From SHZT01 sp945889655 (GTDB lineage: Bacteria; Gemmatimonadota; Gemmatimonadetes; Gemmatimonadales; GWC2-71-9): a stretch of 6,098 nt of DNA. This document shows positions 1 through 5,030 of the stretch, piece after piece (position 1 is the stretch's first letter; every line of letters begins with the position of its first letter). The translations under genes were made by a program, and so were the position numbers. The notes beneath the pieces are model-generated. The model was not told the DNA's origin. It did not search any database and saw nothing but the letters and a program-made list of their open reading frames with translations. The stretch covers positions 1 through 6,098 of the forward strand of contig CAMDCH010000169.1 in the NCBI GenBank assembly GCA_945889655.1, in the 5' to 3' direction.

Positions 1-1147
1 CGGAGGGCTGTGAAGCCTGCGCGCCCGTCTGCGCCACGACCACAGCCACCTGCGTACCGCCCTGCTGCACTGCTGGCGCGGCCGCCGACGCCTGCTGCTG
101 GTCACGCGCCGCGGTGAAGCCGGGGTCCGCCTGGACCGCCTCGCCGTAGTAGAGCGCCGCGCGCGAGAAGTCGCCCGCGTCTTCCGCGAGCAGACCGCGC
201 GAGTATGACAGGAATGCCTGGATGTTCTGGGTGCCGTTCTCGAGAATCCGCCGCCGCTCGGCTTCCGCCAAGGTGTAGCCCATGCGCGCCGCGAGCTGCA
301 CCACGAGATCTTTTTCCATCTGGAGCAGGGACCGCAGCGTCCCGGTCACCGGGGTGCCGGGGGCCACTTCGCCGGTGCGCTGCACGACGCTGGCCCCGAA
401 CGACACCTGCCCGCTCGCCGGAATGGTGGCGAGACCCTGGACCATCCGGCTGGCCTGGACCAGCCGGCCCACACGGGCGGCGGTCGCGGGGTCGACCCGG
501 TCCGACTGGTTGAACTTGAGCTCGTCCATGATGGCGCCGATCTGTACGCGCTCCACCATGCGGAACCGCTGGAGCAGCGCGAGATCGGAGATGAGCATCT
601 GGGCGAGGCCGCGCGAGAGTGGCTGGTACGACGAATCGCCGACGATCTGGACCGGGAGCACCGCAACGGTCTGCGGGTCACCGGGCTGAGCCGCCAGCTC
701 CGACTCACGCTGCAGCGCCGTGCGCGCAAGGGCCGTCGCCTGGTCACGCCGCGCCAGCAACTCGCGGGCACGCACGGCCGGGATGCCGTCGGCCTTGGGA
801 TACATGGAAATAAAACGTTCGTATGACGCGATCGCGCGGTCGAACTGGCCGCCCCGCTCGAGGCACTGGCCCGCGATCAGCGTGCTGATGCCATCCGCCG
901 GGCGAAGCGAGAGCGCCTTGGTAGCGGCCTCGGTGGCAATGGCGCAGTTACCGGCCGTGAACTGGGCCGCCGCGTATCGCTGCTGGAGGGCGGCGTTCTC
1001 GGGATCCTTCGCGACGCGCGCCTGGAGGTCGGGCACTTCCTGCGGAGATACGGCGCCCGGACCTCGCCCGCCACATGCGGCGACACCGGTAAGCACCGCG
1101 AACGCCAGTATGGGCGCGACGCGAGTGCCAGCGAAACCATTCGCCAT
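1..1147 (-). CDS. TPR / CsgG-like-domain lipoprotein (3' end outside window)
   Basis: This frame is open from the start codon to the left edge, giving 382 residues with no stop, so the C-terminus is missing. The N-terminus is a short lipoprotein signal: a hydrophobic stretch (about residues 11-24) ending in the lipobox V22-A23-A24-C25, so the protein is probably lipidated and exported. Residues about 46-120 read as TPR-type helical repeats (GGQFDRAIASYERFISMYP), and another TPR-like unit lies at about 312-345. Between them, residues 160-290 resemble the CsgG/FlgO/TolB-N class of alpha/beta domains found in outer-membrane assembly lipoproteins: AVLPVQIVGD, then a helix, then FRMVERVQIGAIMDEL. 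The end is rich in Ala and Gln. The ATG is preceded by GGAG at a 7-base spacing. The domain assignment is by eye. A role in the cell envelope, perhaps in secretion or assembly, is inference and the substrate is unknown. Confidence 0.85.
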   Translation of the reverse strand, partial: MANGFAGTRVAPILAFAVLTGVAACGGRGPGAVSPQEVPDLQARVAKDPENAALQQRYAAAQFTAGNCAIATEAATKALSLRPADGISTLIAGQCLERGGQFDRAIASYERFISMYPKADGIPAVRARELLARRDQATALARTALQRESELAAQPGDPQTVAVLPVQIVGDSSYQPLSRGLAQMLISDLALLQRFRMVERVQIGAIMDELKFNQSDRVDPATAARVGRLVQASRMVQGLATIPASGQVSFGASVVQRTGEVAPGTPVTGTLRSLLQMEKDLVVQLAARMGYTLAEAERRRILENGTQNIQAFLSYSRGLLAEDAGDFSRAALYYGEAVQADPGFTAARDQQQASAAAPAVQQGGTQVAVVVAQTGAQASQPS

Positions 1148-1238
1148 AGTTGGACTCCAGCGGACTACCAATTTGGGATTGACGAGCGAGGGAAGGACCA
1201 ACTTCGCCACCCACCTTACCCCCGTCAAGTCGGTCTGG

Positions 1239-1300
1239 GACCCACACCTCAACGGTCGCAATACTCACAGCGACAACCGTTTAGTGCAGTGGTGTGGGTC
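1239..1300. repeat. Two-tier inverted repeat (potential large stem-loop)
   Basis: A perfect 10-base outer inverted repeat (GACCCACACC at 1239-1248, GGTGTGGGTC at 1291-1300) encloses a second one (AACGGTCGC at 1251-1259 against GCGACaaCCGTT at 1270-1281, with a two-base bulge). The central loop is about 10 bases. The internal loop has two bases on one side and nine on the other. It lies in the 234-base gap between the DHp gene and the lipoprotein gene, about 90 bases before the lipoprotein start. It has no U-tract, so it is not a typical intrinsic terminator. A leader RNA structure, an attenuator or a processing site are all possible. The pairing is seen directly; the function is not known. 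Confidence 0.55.
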
Positions 1301-1348
1301 ACATGGCAAGGCATGGTGGGCCACGTCACAATCCGCGAATCGCCCGAT

Positions 1349-1365
1349 CCTGGACCAGGTCCAGG
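1349..1365. promoter_or_regulatory. Perfect 17-base palindrome, candidate operator
   Basis: The sequence CCTGGACC-A-GGTCCAGG has two perfect 8-base arms around a single base. A one-base centre cannot form an RNA hairpin loop of normal size, so a dimeric DNA-binding protein site is more likely than a terminator. It lies 17 bases after the stop codon of the DHp gene and about 200 bases before the lipoprotein gene. No convincing promoter was found beside it, so its target is unclear. The rest of the gap from 1148 to 1381 holds only this palindrome and the larger inverted repeat; I see no further coding sequence in it. Confidence 0.35.
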
Positions 1366-1381
1366 GAGGGCGCCAACGCCC

Positions 1382-1576
1382 TCAGACGATTCGCTGGAGC
1401 ATTTCCCGCATCCTTCGCGACAGCGCCTCGATTTCCTTCAGCGAGGTAACCGTTTCCCCATCAAGCGAATCCGCCCGCAGCAGCAGCAGCTGGGTTTCCG
1501 CAAGGATAGCAGAGAGAGGGTTGGCCAAGTCGTGACGGAGCTGGCGGATGCGGTCGTCGGCCGGAGTAGCGGTCAA
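1382..1576 (-). CDS. Orphan HisKA/DHp-only histidine phosphoacceptor protein
   Basis: The 64-residue product matches just the dimerisation and histidine phosphotransfer (DHp) domain of class I histidine kinases. Helix 1 carries the H-box RHDLANPL, with H15 as the expected phospho-accepting histidine and P20 in the usual place. H15-D16-x-x-N19 fits the E/D-x-x-T/N signature linked to phosphatase activity toward response regulators. Helix 2 (about residues 38-63) is amphipathic and the protein ends right after it. There is no sensor or membrane segment, and no ATP-binding domain follows: the next 234 bases show no N- or G-box in any frame on this strand. The start is TTG, overlapping the upstream stop as TTGA, with no clear Shine-Dalgarno site, which suggests translational coupling. 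It could be a phosphotransfer or phosphatase partner acting with kinases or regulators encoded elsewhere, or a decayed kinase. Confidence 0.75.
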   Translation of the reverse strand: MTATPADDRIRQLRHDLANPLSAILAETQLLLLRADSLDGETVTSLKEIEALSRRMREMLQRIV

Positions 1577-1854
1577 GGAATGAGCGAGCGGTAGAGGTCG
1601 CGCAAATGGTGGTCCCGGAGCCCTCGCACCGCATCCCAGAGGTCGGTTTCGGTCGCCGCGCAGAAGATGTCGGTCGTCGTGACCTCGTCAGTTCCGGAGC
1701 GGAAGATCAGCCGGCCCCGCCACGACTGGTCCTCTCCGCGCCACATGGACAGCCGGACAGGGACATCGAGATTTCCCAATCGAAGAGGGGCCAACTCGTG
1801 AGCCACCGGCTCAGAGCTCTTCTTGGCCCCGGAACGCGCGGGGTTCGCGGCCAT
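1573..1854 (-). CDS. Small protein of unknown function, partner of the DHp protein
   Basis: I do not recognise this 93-residue protein. The first 20 residues are polar and basic (KKSSEP) and look disordered. Residues about 29-64 look like three beta strands (DVPVRLSMWRG, SWRGRLIF, EVTTTDIFC) and residues 68-91 form a likely helix (ETDLWDAVRGLRDHHLRDLY). There is no signal peptide or membrane segment, so it is probably cytoplasmic. The ATG at 1854 was chosen because GGAG lies six bases upstream; a GTG start at 1890 would add 12 residues but lies upstream of the putative -10 element. The stop overlaps the next gene as TTGA, so this protein and the DHp protein are probably made together and may act together. 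A sensory or modulator function is only inference. Confidence 0.7.
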   Translation of the reverse strand: MAANPARSGAKKSSEPVAHELAPLRLGNLDVPVRLSMWRGEDQSWRGRLIFRSGTDEVTTTDIFCAATETDLWDAVRGLRDHHLRDLYRSLIP

Positions 1855-1870
1855 ACAAGGCTCCGCTTGG

Positions 1871-1880
1871 TTTGCGCAAA
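1871..1880. promoter_or_regulatory. 10-base palindrome TTTGCGCAAA at promoter start region
   Basis: This is a perfect 10-base palindrome that touches the -10 element of the putative promoter of the two-gene unit and covers its expected transcription start. The position would suit a repressor. Several 10-base palindromes are expected by chance in a window of this length, so only the location makes it notable. Confidence 0.25.
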
Positions 1881-1906
1881 GATAATTCACTCCACGACTT
1901 ACGCAA
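1879..1906 (-). promoter_or_regulatory. Putative promoter of the small-protein/DHp operon
   Basis: On the minus strand TTGCGT (1901-1906) and TATCTT (1879-1884) are separated by 16 bases. Initiation would fall near 1872, about 18 bases before the ATG at 1854, leaving room for the GGAG ribosome site. The same -10 hexamer occurs in the putative rho promoter. The -35 match is weak. Confidence 0.4.
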
Positions 1907-1954
1907 TCAGAACGGCAGGAAACTCTCGCCTGAAGGTCCGACGAGTTCCTTTCC

Positions 1955-3022
1955 TTATCTAAACCAGGAAGACAGGGGGAAGTAGAGCGGAGCCGGCGTG
2001 AACGTCAAAAGAAAGAGCCCCATCGTTGCCCAACCGTAGGCAACGCGGCTGGCCGGAAGGCGGCGATGTCGATCCACGACCGATGGGTGAACGATCCGGC
2101 CGCGGGAAAGGAGCAGAATCAGTAAGGCCCAGATCAGCCATCCGGCAAACCACTCGCTGAGCCTGAGCAGACCGAGCCATGCCAGTGCGCCCACGATCCC
2201 CTGCCGCCGGCCGATCAGTGCGTGCAGGACGTGGCCACCATCCAGCTGGCCAAGCGGGATGAGGTTGAGACCGGTGATGAAGACGCCGAACCACCCCGCG
2301 ATGGCGAGCGGGTGGAGGAGCACCGGGACGTCGCCGAAGAAGAGTTGGCGAAAAGCATACGTGATGGCGGAATCGCCGTAGCCGTGGCCGTCGATACCCA
2401 GGACAGGCGTGAACAGGGAGATCTCAAGTCCCCCCGACGCAACCTGGGAGCGCGCGAGTCCCACGAGGAGAAACACCATCGACACTATGAATCCGGCCCA
2501 TGGCCCGGCCGCACCGACATCCATCAGTTGGCGGCGGTCCGCGATCGGGCTGCGGAGACGAATGAACGCTCCGAAGGTGCCGATGAAATTCACCTGGTAG
2601 GGCGCAGGGAGGAAATACGGAGGCGACGCGTTGATTAAATAGCGCCGGGCGAGAAAGTAGTGGCCGCACTCGTGCGTCAGCAGGATGGCCATCAGCGCCA
2701 TCGAGAAGTCAGCCCCGCCGCGGATGGCCTCGTACCACCGGGCGACCGTGAGTCCCAGCCACGCCATCGTCGGGGCAAATTCGGGCGCCGGGCGGAGCGG
2801 GACCTGGCCGGCCAGCAGCGCGCCACCCGCCGCGACGGTCATGAACGTGACGACGAACAGGGCGACGTGGAGCCACCAGCGTTCGCGTGGGGCGGCGGCC
2901 AGGCGCGGAACCAGGACGAGCCGGCCCGGTCCATCGGGCTGCGACCAGTAGAAGGTCCCGGGCCAGGCGGAGAGCGCCTTGGCCAGCTCCGGGGAGGGCC
3001 CACGATGGTCTGGGGCCACCAC
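1955..3022 (-). CDS. Site-2-protease-family (M50, EGY-like) intramembrane zinc metalloprotease
   Basis: The protein (355 residues from the GTG at 3022) is a polytopic membrane protease. The zinc site HECGH is at residues 117-121, with E118 as the catalytic base, and the third ligand is in NLIPLGQLDGGH, with D261 near residues 253-264. Between them PYFLPAPYQVNFIGTFGA and DVGAAGPWAGF resemble the EGY1-like, cyanobacterial/plant branch of S2P proteases. Hydrophobic segments lie at about 51-71, 107-128, 172-190, 236-256, 278-306 and 328-345. Residues 1-48 are soluble. Such enzymes cut transmembrane substrates, often anti-sigma factors, but no partner is visible here. The start is uncertain. GTG at 3019 has GAGG at a five-base spacing. 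The reading frame stays open, with codon use like the rest of the gene, back to at least about 3082, and no ATG, GTG or TTG occurs there before the in-frame stop at 3173-3175. Confidence 0.9.
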   Translation of the reverse strand: MVAPDHRGPSPELAKALSAWPGTFYWSQPDGPGRLVLVPRLAAAPRERWWLHVALFVVTFMTVAAGGALLAGQVPLRPAPEFAPTMAWLGLTVARWYEAIRGGADFSMALMAILLTHECGHYFLARRYLINASPPYFLPAPYQVNFIGTFGAFIRLRSPIADRRQLMDVGAAGPWAGFIVSMVFLLVGLARSQVASGGLEISLFTPVLGIDGHGYGDSAITYAFRQLFFGDVPVLLHPLAIAGWFGVFITGLNLIPLGQLDGGHVLHALIGRRQGIVGALAWLGLLRLSEWFAGWLIWALLILLLSRGRIVHPSVVDRHRRLPASRVAYGWATMGLFLLTFTPAPLYFPLSSWFR

Positions 3023-3102
3023 CGCCTCGATGATCTCGCGGTCGCGGGTGTAGACCGTGCGCCAATACTCGAAGAACCCGGTCAGTGCGGATACGGCTGC
3101 TC

Positions 3103-3132
3103 TTGACGACGTGCGGCGACGCTCCTTATCTT
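3103..3132 (+). promoter_or_regulatory. Putative rho operon promoter
   Basis: TTGACG (3103-3108) and TATCTT (3127-3132) are separated by 18 bases, a good sigma-70-like pair. Transcription would start near 3139 and give a leader of about 130 bases before rho. The elements lie inside the upstream open extension of the divergent protease gene, so the two transcription units share this stretch. Confidence 0.55.
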
Positions 3133-3267
3133 CTCGGGAGAGCTTCTCACTTCTTTCGACGATCCCCGACTGTCATTCCCGAGCTGTTTCCGGCGCCCAC
3201 GGGCGACCCCTTTATAACCAAACCCTGAAGTCGCGGCAAAATCCTACCAGCACCGACGGAGTCCTAC
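3133..3267 (+). promoter_or_regulatory. rho: C-rich rho leader, possible rut-type autoregulatory region
   Basis: The leader is pyrimidine-rich with about 50 C against 29 G counted by hand, unlike the coding regions, and is richest in C over G from 3141 to 3220. It contains no ATG, GTG or TTG before the rho start, so it encodes no leader peptide. Rho binds unstructured C-rich, G-poor RNA, and rho is known to be autoregulated through its leader in E. coli, so premature Rho-dependent termination here is plausible. The ribosome site GGAG (3258-3261) sits six bases before the GTG start. Confidence 0.4.
3211..3239 (-). promoter_or_regulatory. Putative promoter of the M50 protease gene
   Basis: On the minus strand TTGCCG (3234-3239) and TATAAA (3211-3216) are 17 bases apart. 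Initiation near 3204 would give a leader of about 120-185 bases depending on the true protease start. It lies downstream of the rho promoter, inside the rho leader, so the two transcripts would overlap antisense by about 65 bases. Confidence 0.45.
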
Positions 3268-4518
3268 GTGGACATTGCTGAACTCAAGAAGAAATCCGTA
3301 GCCGAATTGCACGCGATGGCGGAAGAGTTGAACATCACCAACTACTCCGGCCTCCGCAAGCAGGATCTGATCTTCCGCATCGAGCAATCGCTCCTCGATT
3401 CCGACACCGTTCTCCGCGGCGAAGGCGTGCTCGAAATCCTGCCGGAAGGCTACGGGTTCCTCCGGAGTCAGGACTGGAACTATCTCTACGGGCCGGACGA
3501 CATCTACGTCAGCCCGAGCCAGATCAAGCGCTTCGACCTCCGCACCGGTGACACGGTCCTGGGCCAGGTACGGCCCCCCAAGGAAGGCGAGCGGTACCTC
3601 GCCCTGCTCAAGGTCGAGACCGTCAACTTCGAGGAACCGGACAAGGCCAAGCACCGGATCGCGTTCGACAACCTGCGCCCCCGCTACCCGGAACGGCGGA
3701 TCAAGCTCGAGCGCAAGGACGGCGAGATCTCCATGCGGGTCCTGGACATTCTCACGCCGATCGGGTTCGGGCAGCGCGGCCTGATCGTGTCGCCGCCCAA
3801 GGCCGGCAAGACCATCCTCCTCCAGAAGCTCGCCAACTCCATCACCGAGAATCATCCCGACGCCACGCTGATCGTCCTGCTGATCGACGAGCGCCCGGAA
3901 GAAGTCACGGACATGGAAGAGAACGTGAAGGCGGAGGTCATCTCCTCCACGTTCGACGAGCCCGCCGACCGGCACGTGCAGGTGGCGGACATGGTGATCG
4001 AGAAGGCCAAGCGCCTGGTGGAACACCGGCGCGACGTGATCATCCTGCTGGATTCCATCACCCGCCTCGCGCGAGCCCACAACGTGGTGGTGCCGCACTC
4101 GGGCAAGATCCTCTCCGGCGGTGTGGACGCCAACGCGCTCCAGAAGCCCAAGCGCTTCTTCGGCGCGGCACGCAACATCGAGGGGGGCGGCTCGCTGACC
4201 ATCATCGCCACCGCGCTGATCGAGACCGGCAGCCGCATGGACGAAGTGATCTTCGAAGAGTTCAAGGGTACCGGTAACTCGGAAGTCATCCTGGACCGCC
4301 GGATTGCCGACCGGCGCATCTACCCGGCGGTCGAAGTCCAGCGCAGCTCCACCCGCAAGGAAGAGCTGCTGCTCGACAAGGAAGACCTCAACAAGGTCTA
4401 CCTGCTGCGCAACTTCCTGGCAGATATGCCGCCGGTGGAAGCGATCGAGTTCCTGCTCGAGCGCATGAAGCGCACGAAGAACAACAAGGAGTTCTTCGCG
4501 ACCATGCAACAGGGATGA
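3268..4518 (+). CDS. rho: Transcription termination factor Rho
   Basis: Rho is a hexameric RNA-dependent ATPase/helicase that ends transcription of untranslated RNA. At 416 residues the protein is close to the E. coli form (419) and aligns with it nearly throughout. The Rho N-terminal helical domain covers residues 1-45. The cold-shock-like RNA-binding domain follows (about 50-125), with GYGFLRS at 61-67 and GPDDIYVSPSQI. The Walker A motif is PPKAGKT (176-182), the catalytic E208 lies in LLIDERPEE, and Walker B is VIILLDSITR (257-266). The Q-loop SGKILSGGVDANAL follows at 278-291, and the arginine finger is probably R363. Residues matching the bicyclomycin contacts known in E. coli (K178, K181, E208, R209, D262, R266, G334) are all present, so sensitivity is expected. 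There is no acidic or basic insertion of the sort seen in some high-GC lineages. The start is GTG with GGAG at a six-base spacing. It is the first gene of the rho-ruvX-mltG operon. Confidence 0.98.
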   Translation: MDIAELKKKSVAELHAMAEELNITNYSGLRKQDLIFRIEQSLLDSDTVLRGEGVLEILPEGYGFLRSQDWNYLYGPDDIYVSPSQIKRFDLRTGDTVLGQVRPPKEGERYLALLKVETVNFEEPDKAKHRIAFDNLRPRYPERRIKLERKDGEISMRVLDILTPIGFGQRGLIVSPPKAGKTILLQKLANSITENHPDATLIVLLIDERPEEVTDMEENVKAEVISSTFDEPADRHVQVADMVIEKAKRLVEHRRDVIILLDSITRLARAHNVVVPHSGKILSGGVDANALQKPKRFFGAARNIEGGGSLTIIATALIETGSRMDEVIFEEFKGTGNSEVILDRRIADRRIYPAVEVQRSSTRKEELLLDKEDLNKVYLLRNFLADMPPVEAIEFLLERMKRTKNNKEFFATMQQG

Positions 4519-5030
4519 GACGGGCAGACGGGCAGGCGGGCAGACGGGCAGACAACCCCGCGGAATCGCCCGTCCGCCCGTCCGACCGTCCGACCGTCGA
4601 GCTTCCCCGCTCGGGTCGCATTCTCGCGATTGATTGGGGCGAGAAGCGTATCGGCCTGGCCCTCTCCGATCCCACCCAGACCCTGGCCCAGCCCCTGGCC
4701 ACGCTGACCCGCCGCGCCGGCAGGCGACTGCCGATGCGCGCCCTCCGCGACCAGGTGGACGAGCATCACCCGACCGGGATCGTGGTCGGACTTCCCATCA
4801 CGCCTGATGGTACCGAAGGCTCCGCCGCCGCCGCTGCGCGTGCCATGGCCGGTGAAGTCGCGCGCGCCACATCGCTCCCGGTGGACCTGGTGGACGAGCG
4901 GTTCACCTCGAGCCGCGCCCGCCAGGCGATAACCGAGATGGGCGGCAAGACGCGCGGCCGCGAGGCCGAAGTCGACGCGCTCGCCGCGACGGTGCTGCTG
5001 CAGGGTTTCCTGGACCGGCGCCGCTCGTGA
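4515..5030 (+). CDS. ruvX: RuvX/YqgF-family Holliday-junction resolvase-like nuclease with repeat-derived N-terminal extension
   Basis: Residues about 35-168 are a complete RNase H-fold YqgF domain: RILAIDWGEKRIGLALSD with D40, IVVGLPITPDG (89-99), VDERFTS (126-132) with D127 and E128, and the final helix VDALAATVLLQ with acidic D154. The family is annotated as a putative Holliday-junction resolvase, is also linked to pre-16S rRNA 5' end maturation, and has been connected in E. coli with transcription past Rho-dependent sites. The first 33 residues (Arg, Asp, Pro, Ser and Gly rich) are not part of the domain and are encoded by an 8-base-period inverted repeat; without them the length is the usual roughly 138. 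The ATG overlaps the rho stop as ATGA, and no other canonical start exists before the domain, so this start is accepted and translational coupling to rho is likely. Confidence 0.93.
   Translation: MRRADGQAGRRADNPAESPVRPSDRPTVELPRSGRILAIDWGEKRIGLALSDPTQTLAQPLATLTRRAGRRLPMRALRDQVDEHHPTGIVVGLPITPDGTEGSAAAAARAMAGEVARATSLPVDLVDERFTSSRARQAITEMGGKTRGREAEVDALAATVLLQGFLDRRRS
4519..4598. repeat. 8-base-period repeats in inverted orientation at the rho/ruvX junction
   Basis: The left arm is four octamers of the type GACGGGCA (4519-4550, one changed to GGCGGGCA). The right arm (4568-4598) is GCCCGTCC twice, then GACCGTCC and GACCGTC. The 31-base arms can pair at 25 positions plus one G-U around an 18-base loop (4550-4567), giving a strong GC hairpin starting one base after the rho stop. 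It lies wholly within the ruvX coding frame. There is no U-tract, so it does not look like an intrinsic terminator. mRNA stabilisation or tuning of rho/ruvX expression is possible. Slippage within octamers would change the frame unless three units are gained or lost. Confidence 0.8.

Noticed and set aside
1222..1229. TTGACG on the minus strand before the lipoprotein gene, considered as a -35 element.
   Set aside because: No acceptable -10 hexamer lies 15-19 bases downstream.
948..1268. A minus-strand open frame starting at GTG 1268 upstream of the lipoprotein gene.
   Set aside because: It starts inside the inverted repeat and runs into the lipoprotein gene in another frame; the lipoprotein frame has a signal peptide and domains.
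1330..1384. Possible frameshifted C-terminal continuation of the DHp protein (reads ALAPSLDLVQDRAIRGL then stop).
   Set aside because: It is only 17 residues, contains no kinase ATPase motif and could arise by chance; it would not restore a kinase.
720..1535. A 271-codon plus-strand open frame over the lipoprotein gene, gap and DHp gene.
   Set aside because: It crosses three separately supported minus-strand features and its product is low-complexity without motifs.
1920..1954. Imperfect hairpin just after the protease stop (GGAACTCG pairing with CGAG...TTCC), considered as a terminator.
   Set aside because: The stem has a three-base bulge and is not followed by a U-tract, so support is too weak.
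3244..4509. A 421-codon open frame on the minus strand across the whole of rho.
   Set aside because: It mirrors rho codon by codon; G/C bias at third positions removes stops on the opposite strand. Its sequence has no recognisable motif and rho is certain.
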